Shown here: one piece after another, positions 15,235 through 23,709 of the stretch | Numbering within the stretch: the first letter of the stretch is position 1 | Layout of the letters: every line of letters begins with the position of its first letter | Origin: Anaerolineae bacterium | Lineage (GTDB): Bacteria > Chloroflexota > Anaerolineae > Aggregatilineales > Aggregatilineaceae | Assembly (NCBI GenBank): GCA_023382715.1 | Contig: JAHDWP010000034.1 | Span: forward strand, 1-34,388 | Length of the DNA stretch: 34,388 nucleotides | Direction of reading: 5' to 3' | Program-made: the position numbers and the translations under genes | Notes under the pieces: model-generated | The model's input: only the letters and a program-made list of their open reading frames with translations | Database searches by the model: none | What the model was told of the DNA's origin: nothing

Positions 15235-16986
15235 TCAGGGATGACGGCGCTGGATGCCGGTCACGCGGTATATCTCGCTATAGACCGGGGCGGCGCTGGT
15301 CTTGCGCGGGGCTAGCGCCTCGACGGTGACCACCTCGGCGACGAGGCGATACGTATGCGGGCTGAGGAGAATCTCGCCGGATAGCGCGTTCTCCTGCAGA
15401 TATTTGGCGTGATTGAACGGCGCGCCGATGGCTGTGAACTCCTTGCGGCTGGGGCTGCCGACGTTGCCGAGCACAGCCAGACCCGTGTCCACGCCGATGC
15501 CGTAGAACAGGCGTTGTTCCGGCGGCAGGATTTCGTGCAGGGCGCGCACGTCGTAGGCCATGGACAGCGCGGCGCGCACGGCGCGCACGGCATGATCTGG
15601 CTGCGGGTTCAACTGCGTGTTGAACAGCCCCACCACAGCGTCGCCCAGGTACTTGTCAATGATGCCGTCGTGCAGTTGGATGGCGTCCGTGCACACGGTC
15701 AGATACTGGCTGATGATCGTCATCAGGCGTTCGGGATCAAGCTGCTCGCTGAAAGCGGTGAAGCCGCGCACGTCGGCGAAGATGACCGAGATCTCGCGCT
15801 CGTCGCCGCTCAGCCCCAGCCGGTCAATGCTCTGGATGTTGCGCACCAGCGAGGGGGGCAGGTAGGTGCGCACGACTTTGAGCGTGGCATCGCGCTGGCG
15901 AATCTCGGTCAGGTCGTCCACGACGATGGCCGTGCCGACCGTGAAGCCCTGCGCGTCCTTCAGCGGCGTCAGCTTGAGGCTCAGCGTCACCGCGCCGCGC
16001 CCCGGCAAGACCGGCTCGATCTCGAAGGCTTGCTGCCGGTTCTCCAACTGGACGGTCTGGGCCGCCTGCCTGAAGCCGGTTGAGAGGTCGGGCAGCACCG
16101 ACTCGACGGGCTGGCCCAATGCACGCTCGGCGGGCACGCCCAGAATCTGCTCGGCGGCGCGGTTGAAGATGACAATCTGGCTGTGCCGGTCGGTGGTGAT
16201 CACGCCGCTGGCGATAGAGGTCAGCACATTGTCGAGAAGCTGCTTAAGCTCGGTGATCTCGGCCAGGGCGCGCCGCGCGCGGGCGAAAAGACGCGCGTTC
16301 TCGATCGCGATGGCGGCCTGGTTGGCGAAGGCGACCAGCAGCGCCACCTCGCGCTCGCCAAACAGGTCGGCCACCTGCCGGTTGTCGGCGTAGAGCACGC
16401 CGGTCACCGTCCCCTTATGGATCAGCGGGACGCAGATGACTGAGCGCGGGCCGTGCGCCATGATGCTGCGCTGGATGCCATAGCGCGGGTCGAGCAGCGC
16501 ATCGCCGGCGAGCACCGGCTGGCCGGTCTCGGCGGCCTGGCGCATCACCGTCTCGCTGACGGCGAAGCGGCTGGCGTCCAGCGGCTGGCGGTGCAGATCG
16601 CGCCCGATGCGGAACTCGAGCTGGTCTGTGTCGGACGAGCGCAGCACAATGTAGGCGCGCTCGGCGCCGATCATGGCGATGGCCGTGTCCACCACCTCGG
16701 CCAGCACCGCTTCCGGCTCCAGCGAGGAGCCGAGCAGCCCGGTCGTCTTGGCCAGGGCGCGCAGTTGGTCCAGCTCCGTGTTTTCCTCAACCGACTGGTG
16801 CATCAACCCGTGCAACTGGGCGCGCACCTCCAGCAGGCTCTGCAGCGTGCCCGGCGGCGTGGTCATGCCGCGCTGGCGCAGGGAGTCCTGCTCGGTGCTC
16901 AGCATAGCGGCAAGCTCGCCTATCTGCTGACGGAGGCGTCCGATCTTGGCCTGGGCTTCGTGGTTGATGTTCGCCGTTTCGAGCAT
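15235..16986 (-). CDS. GAF-PAS-class III nucleotidyl cyclase, metal-binding (C1-like) partner
   Basis: This 583-residue soluble protein has a coiled N terminus, a GAF domain (about 90-245), a PAS domain (about 250-370), a YLPP linker (375-378) and a class III cyclase domain (about 398-555). Visible catalytic positions are Asp405 (FADVRGFT) and Asp449 (KYLGDAVVG) for the two metals, and Lys445 and Thr518 (EFTAIG) for the base. Asn525 is present, but the arginine expected four residues later is Tyr529 (FNHAKYLQ), and IGDAVN reads IGAPFN. A homodimer would therefore lack the transition-state arginine. The upstream gene, 31 bp away, encodes the complementary protein. Threonine at the base-specifying position is more typical of adenylyl than guanylyl cyclases; the product is inferred to be cAMP. 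GAF and PAS domains imply control by a small ligand, redox or similar input. Confidence 0.9.
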   Translation of the reverse strand: MLETANINHEAQAKIGRLRQQIGELAAMLSTEQDSLRQRGMTTPPGTLQSLLEVRAQLHGLMHQSVEENTELDQLRALAKTTGLLGSSLEPEAVLAEVVDTAIAMIGAERAYIVLRSSDTDQLEFRIGRDLHRQPLDASRFAVSETVMRQAAETGQPVLAGDALLDPRYGIQRSIMAHGPRSVICVPLIHKGTVTGVLYADNRQVADLFGEREVALLVAFANQAAIAIENARLFARARRALAEITELKQLLDNVLTSIASGVITTDRHSQIVIFNRAAEQILGVPAERALGQPVESVLPDLSTGFRQAAQTVQLENRQQAFEIEPVLPGRGAVTLSLKLTPLKDAQGFTVGTAIVVDDLTEIRQRDATLKVVRTYLPPSLVRNIQSIDRLGLSGDEREISVIFADVRGFTAFSEQLDPERLMTIISQYLTVCTDAIQLHDGIIDKYLGDAVVGLFNTQLNPQPDHAVRAVRAALSMAYDVRALHEILPPEQRLFYGIGVDTGLAVLGNVGSPSRKEFTAIGAPFNHAKYLQENALSGEILLSPHTYRLVAEVVTVEALAPRKTSAAPVYSEIYRVTGIQRRHP

Positions 16987-17017
16987 CGTGGCTGTGTATC
17001 CCTGGCGCGATGGCCGA

Positions 17018-18775
17018 TCAAACGTGCTCGCGCTGTATCTCGTAGATGGCGGTGGCCCGGCTGCGGCCCCTCACCTGTGCGCTGCCCCGCGCGATGACCA
17101 GCAGGCCGTTGGCCGGGTCCGCCAGTTGATCGGCGCAGGCCTGGTAGCAATCTTCGCTGATGATGATCTGGCCGGGCGCGGCATGTTCTTGCAGGCGCTT
17201 GGCCAGGTTCACCGTGTCGCCGAGGGCGGTGAAATCGCGGCGCGAAGGACTGCCTACGTTGCCCACCGTCGCTACGCCGGTGTGCACGCCAATGCGAAAG
17301 CAAGGGACCGGCTCTTCGCCGAGAGTGAGGGCCAGGGCCAGGAAGTCGTCGGCGATCTTCAGGGCGGCGAGGACGGCCTGCCAGGCGTGGTCGGGGGCCG
17401 GGTTGAGCTGCGTATTGAACAGGCCCATGATCTCGCTGCCCATGAACTTGTCAATGACGCCGTTCCGGGCGTGGATCGCCTCGGCGCCGACGGTCAGGTA
17501 AAGGTTGAGCCGCTCCATCAGCTCCTGGGCGCGCAATGCTTCCGGGAAAGACGACAGCGGGCGCGACTCGACGAAGAGGATGGTGGTCTCGCGCCGTTCG
17601 CCGCCCAGCCCCAGCCCGTCGAGGCTCTGGATGTTGTCCAGCACCGCCGGAGGGAGGTAGCGGCGCACCGCTTCGAGCGTGGCTTCGCGCCGCCTGATCT
17701 CGGTGAGGTCGTCCACGACGATGGCCGCGCCCTCGATGGCCTGCTGGTTGACCAGCGGGGACAGCTTGAAGGTCAGGCTCACCTCGCCCCGTTCTGGCAG
17801 CACCGGCGCGATCTCGATCCAGTCCTGCGCTCCGCTGGTGATCACGTCCGCCAGCGAATCGGCCAGATGCTCGTAAATGGGCGGCAGCGCCTGGGCGAGC
17901 GCGCGGCCCACCACGCCCTGGCTGGCGACGGTGAGGATGCGCTCTGCCGCATGGTTGCAGGTGGTGACGACGGTCGCCGTGTCGGTCGTGAGCACACCGC
18001 TGGCGATGGAGGCGAAGACGTTGTCCATTAGCTCGGTCATGGCGGTGACTTCGCTGAGGGCGGCCTGCACGCGGGCGAAGAGCCGGGCGTTTTCGATGGC
18101 GATGGCGGCCTGGTTGGCGAAGACAGACAGCAGCGACAGCTCCTTTTCGCCGAAAACGCCATCCTTGACGCGGTTATCCACATAGACTACCCCGGTCAGG
18201 CGATCCCGCAGGACCAGCGGCACACAGAGGATCGAGCGCAGAGCGTGGATGACCACGCTCTCCTGCGTGCTGAAGGCGGGGTCGGACAGGGCGTTGGTGG
18301 TCAGCACAGGGCGGCCCGTCTCGGCTACCTGGCCGACGACTGTGCGGCTGACGATGAACTCGCTCCGCTCCAGCGTCTCGCGGTCGAGGTTGCGGGCGAT
18401 GCGGAACTCCAGGTCGCTGGTCTGCTCGTCGCGCAGTACGATGTAGCCGCGCTCGGCCCCGGTCAGGGCGATGACCGTATCCATCACTTCGTTGAGCACC
18501 TGGTGGATATCCAGCGAGGAGTTGATCAGGGCGGTGGTGTGGGCCAGGGCGCGCAGTTGTTCCAGCTCGACGGCGGCGGCGCTCAGAAACGCGGAGACGG
18601 CGCGCAGGTCCGTGGTGACCTGCGCCAAGCCGCCCAGCAGATCGGGCGGGAGGCCCAGCGCGCGCTGGCGCAGCAGGCTATGCTGGGCGTGCAGCGCGTC
18701 GGTGACATCCTGGACGACCTGGCTCAACTGGGCGAGTCGTGCGGCAACCGGCAGGTTCTTCCCGGAGCCAACCAT
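17018..18775 (-). CDS. GAF-PAS-class III cyclase-like protein, arginine-donating (C2-like) partner
   Basis: The 585-residue protein has the same order of domains as its downstream paralogue: coiled N terminus, GAF (about 90-245), PAS (about 250-370), YLPP linker, cyclase domain (about 396-555). Both metal positions are lost: FADVR reads FVESR (Glu403) and GDAV reads GSEIM (Ser447). The base and transition-state residues are intact: Lys443, Thr516 (DFTALG), Asn523 and Arg527 (VNLAKRLQ). On its own it should be inactive. The spacings between equivalent residues (44 and 120) are identical in the two proteins, so the alignment is secure. It is the first gene of the pair, with a TATAAT promoter 37 nt or so upstream. 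Alone it could be misread as a degenerate cyclase; together with the neighbour it completes one active site. Confidence 0.9.
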   Translation of the reverse strand: MVGSGKNLPVAARLAQLSQVVQDVTDALHAQHSLLRQRALGLPPDLLGGLAQVTTDLRAVSAFLSAAAVELEQLRALAHTTALINSSLDIHQVLNEVMDTVIALTGAERGYIVLRDEQTSDLEFRIARNLDRETLERSEFIVSRTVVGQVAETGRPVLTTNALSDPAFSTQESVVIHALRSILCVPLVLRDRLTGVVYVDNRVKDGVFGEKELSLLSVFANQAAIAIENARLFARVQAALSEVTAMTELMDNVFASIASGVLTTDTATVVTTCNHAAERILTVASQGVVGRALAQALPPIYEHLADSLADVITSGAQDWIEIAPVLPERGEVSLTFKLSPLVNQQAIEGAAIVVDDLTEIRRREATLEAVRRYLPPAVLDNIQSLDGLGLGGERRETTILFVESRPLSSFPEALRAQELMERLNLYLTVGAEAIHARNGVIDKFMGSEIMGLFNTQLNPAPDHAWQAVLAALKIADDFLALALTLGEEPVPCFRIGVHTGVATVGNVGSPSRRDFTALGDTVNLAKRLQEHAAPGQIIISEDCYQACADQLADPANGLLVIARGSAQVRGRSRATAIYEIQREHV

Positions 18776-18818
18776 GACAAGGGGTCTCCGCTGACGAGAT
18801 ACAGGGACGCTGGGGTTG

Positions 18819-18846
18819 ATTATACCCGTGCGCGGAAGGTCAGCAA
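18819..18846 (-). promoter_or_regulatory. Promoter of the tandem cyclase operon
   Basis: On the minus strand a perfect TATAAT (18819-18824) lies 16 bp after TTGCTG (18841-18846, three of six matches to the -35 consensus). The leader would be about 37 nt. This single promoter would serve both cyclase genes. Confidence 0.55.
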
Positions 18847-18855
18847 TGCGCGCCG

Positions 18856-18935
18856 GCGCCGAGCGGGGGTGAGGTAACCCAGGGCGCAGCCGGGCCGTGA
18901 CCTCACCCAGGCAGGTTTTTGCGCGCGCCCGGATG
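18856..18935. repeat. Palindromic dispersed repeat, family 2, copy B
   Basis: The stretch 18856-18890 matches 7881-7915 at 32 of 35 bases. GGGTGAGGT (18867-18875) and ACCTCACCC (18900-18908) are inverted arms. CAGGTTTTTGCGCGCGCCCG after 18910 resembles CAGGTTTTGCATGCACCCGA at copy A. The element fills the gap between the cyclase operon promoter and the topA terminus. Confidence 0.75.
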
Positions 18936-18965
18936 TGGGTGCCGCGCTGAACGCCCGGCGGGTAG

Positions 18966-21530
18966 TTACCTGGCGTTAGCGGACTTCTTGCGGCGGGGTT
19001 TAGCTGTCGCTTTTTTCGCCAGCAGCGCCAGCGCCGACTCCAGCGTGACCTGGTCGGCGGCCATCCCCTTCGGCAGGCTGGCGTTCAGCTTGCCGTGCTT
19101 GACGAAGGGGCCATAGCGCCCGTCGTAGAGGCCAACCGGCCCGCCATCGTCGGGGTGCGCGCCCAGCTCGCGCAGCAGCTCTGTGCGCTGGCGGCCCTTT
19201 GCCTGGGCCAGCAGCGCCAGCGCGCGCTCCAGGGTGATGGTCAGCACATCGTCGCCGGGTGCCAGCGAGCGGTACTCACCGCTGTGGCGCACATATGGCC
19301 CGAAGCGCCCGATGCCCGCCTCGACCGGCTCACCGGAGTCGGGGTGCGCGCCCAGCGTGCGCGGCAGGTTGAGCAGGGCGATGGCCTGTTCCAGCGTCAC
19401 CGACTCAGGGGAGACGCCTTTAGGCAGGGAGACGCGCTGCGGCTTGGGCCTGGATTTGCCCTCGCCGTTGCCGTTTTCGCCACGCTGAGCGTATGGCCCA
19501 TAGGGGCCTTGCAGCACGAAGATCGGCTCGCCGCTGGCCGGGTCATGGCCGAGCGGGGCGGGGCCGGACTGTTTTTCGGACAGCAGGCGCGTGATCTCGC
19601 TCTCCACCAGGTCGGCGGGCGGCATGTTATCCGGCAGGGAGACGCGCACTACTTCGCCGTCGCGCTCCTGCTCCAGGTACGCGCCATAGCGCCCGACGCG
19701 CACGCGCGCGCCCGCCTCGTCCAGCGTCAGCGCATGGATGGTGCGCGGATCGATCTCTTTTTCCTTGACCTTGACCTGCTGCTCCAACCCGTTTTCGCCG
19801 AGAAAGAACGTGTGCAGGTAAGGCTTGCCGGCCTGCCCGCCCTCGGCGATCTCGTCGAGCACCTGTTCCATCTGCGCGGTGAAATCCATGTCCACCAGGT
19901 TCTGGAAATGGTTCTCCAGCAGGCAGTTGACGGCGAAGGCGGTGAAGGTGGGGATCAACTGTTTGCCGGCTTTGTGCAGGTAGCCGCGCTCCTCGATGGT
20001 GCTGATGATGGTGGCATAGGTGCTGGGCCGCCCGATGCCCTCGCTTTCGAGGGCCTTGACCAGCGTTGCATCGGTGTAGCGCGCCGGCGGCTTGGTGTCG
20101 TGGCGGACCGGTTCCAGCGCCTTGCAGCGTACCTGCTCGCCCGCCTTCAGCGGCGGCAGCAGCGTCTCCTGATCGTCGAGCGCGGCGGAGGGGTCGTCGG
20201 CCCCTTCCACGTAAGCGCGGAAGAAGCCGGGGAACAGCACGTGCCTGCCCGTCGCGCGGAACTCGGCGTTGTCCACCGTGATCTGCACGGTCGTCAGCCG
20301 CAGCCGGGCATCGGCCATCTGCGTGGCGATGGTGCGCTTCCAGATCAGGTTATACAGCCCGTACTCCTGCCCGCTGAGGCCCAGCTCTTCGGCGGTGGGC
20401 ATCTGCGCCCCGGCGGGGCGGATCGCTTCGTGGGCTTCCTGCGCGCCTTTGGCCTGTGTGCGATACTGGCGCGGCGTCCGGCTGAGGAACTCCACGCCGT
20501 ACTGATCGGTCACGCGTTGGCGGATGGTGTGCAGTGCCTGCTCGGACAGGTGCACAGAGTCCGTGCGCATGTAGGTGATCAGGCCGCGCTCATAAAGGCG
20601 CTGAGCGGTGCGCATCGTCTGCTGGGCAGAGAGGCCGAGCTTGCGGTTGGCTTCCTGCTGGAGCGTCGAAGTGGTGAAGGGCGGGGCAGGGCTGCGCGTC
20701 TGGTCGCGCTCGCTCACATCCGTCACCAGCCAGTCGCCCGCTTTCAGCCGGCGCGCCAGGTCTGTGGCCTGCTCCTCGTTGAGCAGAAGGACCTTCTTGC
20801 CCTTCGGAATCCGGCCCGTCGTCTCGTCGAAGTCTTTGCCGGTCGCCAGGCGCATGCCATTGAGCGTCACAAGCTGCGCGGTGAAGGTGCCGCCGTGCGC
20901 GACCAGGGTCGCCTTGAGGTCCCAGTACGCGCCAGAGCGAAAACGGCGCCGCTCCTCTTCGCGCTGGACGAGCAGATGCACCGCCGCCGACTGGACGCGG
21001 CCTGCCGACAGGCCGGGCGCGATCTTCTTCCACAGCAGCGGCGAGATGGTGTAGCCGACCAGCCGATCGAGGACGCGGCGCGTCTCCTGGGCCTCGACCA
21101 GCTTGTCGTCAACGGTGCGGCAGTGCTTGATGGCGTTCTGGATGGCCTCTTTGGTGATCTCGTGGAAGACCATGCGCTTGACCGGCACCTTCGGCTTGAG
21201 GACTTCGGTGAGGTGCCAGGCGATGCTCTCGCCTTCGCGGTCTTCGTCGGTCGCCAGGATCAGCTCATCGGCTTTGGCCAGCGCCTCGCCGAGCGCCTTG
21301 ACGACCTTTTTCTTGTTCCTGGGGATCACGTAGAGCGGCTCGAAGTCCGCCCCAATATTGACGCCCAGCCGCGCCCAGTCCTCATTCTTCACTTTGGCCG
21401 GAATCTCCGCTGCCGAAGCGGGCAGGTCGCGGATGTGCCCCATGCTCGCCTCGACACGGTAGTCGGCGGGCAGGAAGCCGCGGATGGTGCGCGCTTTGGT
21501 CGGTGATTCGACGATGACGAGTTTGCTCAC
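18966..21530 (-). CDS. topA: DNA topoisomerase I
   Basis: This 854-residue type IA topoisomerase relaxes negative supercoils through a 5'-phosphotyrosine intermediate. It has the TOPRIM domain ([12 protein letters not shown] at 5-16 with Glu8, and ATDEDREGE), the [12 protein letters not shown] motif, and the active-site Tyr320 in LITYMRTDS. The C terminus lacks CxxC zinc fingers. Instead it has about four topoisomerase C-terminal repeats of the form [10 protein letters not shown] ... SLPKG ... TLExALALL, and ends in a Lys/Arg-rich tail ([12 protein letters not shown]). This arrangement is known from other phyla, including Actinobacteria. The start codon is GTG at 21528-21530; the usual [13 protein letters not shown] start supports it, although the ribosome site (GGGG) is weak. 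The gene is monocistronic. Confidence 0.97.
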   Translation of the reverse strand: MSKLVIVESPTKARTIRGFLPADYRVEASMGHIRDLPASAAEIPAKVKNEDWARLGVNIGADFEPLYVIPRNKKKVVKALGEALAKADELILATDEDREGESIAWHLTEVLKPKVPVKRMVFHEITKEAIQNAIKHCRTVDDKLVEAQETRRVLDRLVGYTISPLLWKKIAPGLSAGRVQSAAVHLLVQREEERRRFRSGAYWDLKATLVAHGGTFTAQLVTLNGMRLATGKDFDETTGRIPKGKKVLLLNEEQATDLARRLKAGDWLVTDVSERDQTRSPAPPFTTSTLQQEANRKLGLSAQQTMRTAQRLYERGLITYMRTDSVHLSEQALHTIRQRVTDQYGVEFLSRTPRQYRTQAKGAQEAHEAIRPAGAQMPTAEELGLSGQEYGLYNLIWKRTIATQMADARLRLTTVQITVDNAEFRATGRHVLFPGFFRAYVEGADDPSAALDDQETLLPPLKAGEQVRCKALEPVRHDTKPPARYTDATLVKALESEGIGRPSTYATIISTIEERGYLHKAGKQLIPTFTAFAVNCLLENHFQNLVDMDFTAQMEQVLDEIAEGGQAGKPYLHTFFLGENGLEQQVKVKEKEIDPRTIHALTLDEAGARVRVGRYGAYLEQERDGEVVRVSLPDNMPPADLVESEITRLLSEKQSGPAPLGHDPASGEPIFVLQGPYGPYAQRGENGNGEGKSRPKPQRVSLPKGVSPESVTLEQAIALLNLPRTLGAHPDSGEPVEAGIGRFGPYVRHSGEYRSLAPGDDVLTITLERALALLAQAKGRQRTELLRELGAHPDDGGPVGLYDGRYGPFVKHGKLNASLPKGMAADQVTLESALALLAKKATAKPRRKKSANAR

Positions 21531-21869
21531 GATGACCCCAGGTGGCTAAGTTGATCGGTGTGGGCGTCCGGCGGCTATTGGGCGTCGGGCCGGGCGAAAC
21601 GCAGCGAAGGGTACCATTATGTCGGGCGGCTGGCAAGAGCCAGTCAGGTGCGCCAGCCTGGGGGTGAGGGGGCCTGAATCGCGGAGGCACGAAGGGCGCA
21701 GAGGAGAAAACCGAGAAGAATCAAACCCTCTGCGCTTTTCTGCGCGCTCTCTGCAATTTCGCGGTCGAGGTTCCTGGCGGTTGGTTGTTAGTGACTGGTG
21801 CGGCCAGGAGCGCGCGACGCGGCCATCGCCACTCACCGACCACCGCTCACCAATCACCCTATCCGCCGC
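21531..21869. other. Intergenic region upstream of topA
   Basis: These 339 bp hold no credible gene. They contain the topA leader, a GGGGGTGAGG fragment (about 21660) resembling the core of the family 2 repeats, and family 1 repeat copy 2 at 21673-21770. No convincing topA promoter was found; CATAAT on the minus strand at 21616-21621 has no good -35. Confidence 0.5.
21673..21770. repeat. Palindromic dispersed repeat, family 1, copy 2
   Basis: The left 36 bp match 3102-3137 at 30 positions. Inner arms GCGCAGAG (21696-21703) and CTCTGCGC (21728-21735) pair perfectly, and the ends (CCTGAATCGCG and CGCGGTCGAGG) pair imperfectly. Size and layout are the same as in copy 1. It is more degraded than copy 1 in the outer arms. 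Confidence 0.7.
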
Positions 21870-22385
21870 TTACCCCGCGCCTGGCGACGCGCTGTCCGCT
21901 GGCGCGAAAACCTGCGCCACCGACAGCTCGGTCAGGCCGTCCAGGCTGAGGAAGGAGGCATCACCGGGCGTCAGGTGCAGGGCCAGGTGCGCGTCGGGCG
22001 GGACGGTCAGCGCCAGTTCCAGGCGCGCCGCCGCGCCCACCACCGGCTTGCGCCGGGCGACGATGTAGATGCCCGCTTCGTCCTGCTCGGCAGTCAGCTC
22101 GACGCCGAACGCCCGCGCCAGGTTTGCTTCCAGCTCGACGCGCGGCGCGTCGTGCCGGCGCACGGACACGGCGCAGTGCGACCCGCGCACGTAGACAGTC
22201 ACCGGGCAGGTGACGGCGAAGATCTGGGTGAACGAGCGCTGCCCGCCCCGGGGTGCCGCTTCGACGGCGGCGCCGACTGCCGACTCGACGACCGAGCGCC
22301 CACCGTGACGCATCAGCGCGCTGAGGGCTGCGTGCCCGCTGGCGCGCATCAGCCAGCCTGTTGATCGCCTGAGCAAGCTCACCAT
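21870..22385 (-). CDS. Hypothetical protein, possibly beta-rich adhesin-like (DUF4097-like)
   Basis: The 171-residue protein has a basic N terminus (MVSLLRRSTGWLMRAS) and then alternating short hydrophobic strands such as PVTVYVRGSHCAVSVRRHD, VELEANLAR, IYIVARRKPV and LELALTVPPDAHLALHL. This pattern resembles the beta-helical or beta-prism repeats of DUF4097 putative adhesins, but the match is weak. The ATG at 22383-22385 overlaps the end of the hydrolase gene by 7 bp and has AGGGG and GGAGG upstream, so the two are translationally coupled. No signal peptide is clear. Function unknown. Confidence 0.6.
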   Translation of the reverse strand: MVSLLRRSTGWLMRASGHAALSALMRHGGRSVVESAVGAAVEAAPRGGQRSFTQIFAVTCPVTVYVRGSHCAVSVRRHDAPRVELEANLARAFGVELTAEQDEAGIYIVARRKPVVGAAARLELALTVPPDAHLALHLTPGDASFLSLDGLTELSVAQVFAPADSASPGAG

Positions 22386-23155
22386 ACCCCTGCCTCCAAC
22401 CACTCGGTGATGGCGCGCACGACTTCGGCAGTGCGCTCCAGGGGCACCATATGCCCGGCTCCCTGGATGACGGCCAGCGCTGCGCGCGGGATGCGCTCGG
22501 CCAGCGTCGCGCTGAATGAGAGGGGCACCATGCGGTCATCCGCCGCACCAATGACCAATGTCGGTGCCGTGATCTGGTGCAGCCGGTCGCGCACGTCGAA
22601 GGACTGGCAGGCCAGGTAGTCATCGCGCAGCACGGTAGGCGGCGTCTGGGCCATGCGCTGGCGGGCCTGTGCTCGCAGACCATCCGCCACCGGATGTCCC
22701 CAGGCGTTGGTGATGATCCAGTCCAGTGTCGCGCCGGTCTCTGCGAGAATGCGCTGGGGCAGGGCGGGATCAACGGGCAGCTTGCTGCCGGTGGCGATCA
22801 GCACCAGCCCGGCGACGCGATCGGGATCGCTCAGCGCGATCTGCTGGGCGACTGCGCCGCCCATGCTGTGCCCGATCAGGATCACTTGTCCCAGGCCCAG
22901 GCGGTCGAGGAACAGGCGCACGTCCTGGGCGTAGCCCTCAATGGTGCCGCGCCCCGGCCCGGTCGAGCGCCCGTGACCGGGCAGATCGAGGGTGAGCACG
23001 TGCGCGCCCGGCAGCCGGCGCAGCGCGGCGGGCCAGTCCAGCCGCGAGCCGCCCGCGCCATGCACCAGCAGCAGCGGCGGCCAGCGCACGCTCTGAGCCT
23101 GGCCGGAGAAGTCTGAGTAGTGGATCACGCCGTGTCCGGCTGCGACTGATGGCAT
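22379..23155 (-). CDS. Alpha/beta hydrolase
   Basis: The 258-residue protein is a typical alpha/beta hydrolase: oxyanion-hole motif LVHGAGGSRLDW (30-41), DLPGHGRS, nucleophile Ser97 in GHSMGG, acid Asp206/Asp207 in GAADDRMVP, and His235 in GAGHMVPLE. The cap region is short. Esterases, MenH-like enzymes and many others share this pattern, so the substrate is open. The start at 23153-23155 (MPSVAAGHG) is chosen because GGGAG lies just upstream and gives the usual family length; an in-frame ATG at 23189-23191 and longer versions lack a ribosome site. It is followed, with 7 bp overlap, by the hypothetical gene at 21870. Confidence 0.88.
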   Translation of the reverse strand: MPSVAAGHGVIHYSDFSGQAQSVRWPPLLLVHGAGGSRLDWPAALRRLPGAHVLTLDLPGHGRSTGPGRGTIEGYAQDVRLFLDRLGLGQVILIGHSMGGAVAQQIALSDPDRVAGLVLIATGSKLPVDPALPQRILAETGATLDWIITNAWGHPVADGLRAQARQRMAQTPPTVLRDDYLACQSFDVRDRLHQITAPTLVIGAADDRMVPLSFSATLAERIPRAALAVIQGAGHMVPLERTAEVVRAITEWLEAGVW

Positions 23156-23233
23156 TGGCTCCCTGCCGCCAGAAGCCTGTGAAGCATTCATCTGGTGCCA
23201 GTGTAGCGCGGAGTGGGGCGCGTGCGCCAGCGC

Positions 23234-23263
23234 TTGACGGCAGCCGGGCAGCAGGGCTATACT
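23234..23263 (+). promoter_or_regulatory. Promoter of the Trm112-like gene
   Basis: TTGACG (23234-23239) and TATACT (23258-23263) are 18 bp apart, about 37 bp upstream of the ATG at 23300. The match to the sigma-70 consensus is good. Confidence 0.6.
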
Positions 23264-23299
23264 GGCGGCGTACAACCTAAGCTGAATCCGGAGGAACCG

Positions 23300-23563
23300 A
23301 TGCCCGACATGACTTCGCCCGGCGCTGCGATCAGCCCGGATTTGTTCGAAATTCTGCGCTGCCCCGAAGCGGTGCATTACACAGATAAGGGCGATGACCC
23401 AGGCCGCCTGGAACTGGCACATGGCTGCTGGCTGGTCTGCGCGGATTCGGGCTACAAGTACCCGATCCGTGAGGGGATCCCGGTTATGCTCATCGAGGTC
23501 GGCAAGAAGTACAAGGACGTGCCGGTGGCCGATCTGCCGGTGCCCCCACCTGACGAGGACTGA
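23300..23563 (+). CDS. Trm112 / UPF0434 family small protein
   Basis: The 87-residue protein has the family pattern FEILRCP ... LVCADSGYKYPIREGIPVML. Trm112-like proteins are small zinc-ribbon folds that activate methyltransferases in eukaryotes and archaea; in bacteria (for example YcaR) the role is uncertain. Of the four possible zinc cysteines only Cys21 and Cys47 remain; the partner positions are Ala24 and Ser50, so zinc binding is doubtful. The start at 23300 is supported by GGAGGA 4-5 nt upstream. It has its own promoter and terminator and is therefore a single-gene unit. Confidence 0.85.
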   Translation: MPDMTSPGAAISPDLFEILRCPEAVHYTDKGDDPGRLELAHGCWLVCADSGYKYPIREGIPVMLIEVGKKYKDVPVADLPVPPPDED

Positions 23564-23613
23564 GCGCTGCTCTTCCGCGATCTGCTCCTCGCTCGATGAG
23601 AGGTGTATAGCTC

Positions 23614-23650
23614 ATGCCGCCCGGCTAGTGCCAGCGGGCGGCATTTGTTA
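23614..23650 (+). terminator. Intrinsic terminator after the Trm112-like gene
   Basis: ATGCCGCCCG (23614-23623) and CGGGCGGCAT (23635-23644) form a perfect 10-bp stem with an 11-nt loop, followed by TTGTTA. A TATACT box (23649-23654) immediately after it may be the -10 of the next gene. Confidence 0.75.
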
Positions 23651-23709
23651 TACTGCTGGCAGGACTTACGTCCCAGACCGGGCTTCGCGTGAGTTGACGG
23701 GTGGTATTC

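Noticed and set aside
17018-18775. Upstream cyclase as a decaying pseudogene
   Set aside because: The frame is intact over 585 codons, the GAF and PAS domains are kept, and the retained Lys, Thr, Asn and Arg are exactly those missing or needed by the partner.
19095-21506. 803-codon plus-strand open frame
   Set aside because: It is antisense to topA, whose motifs and active-site tyrosine are clear.
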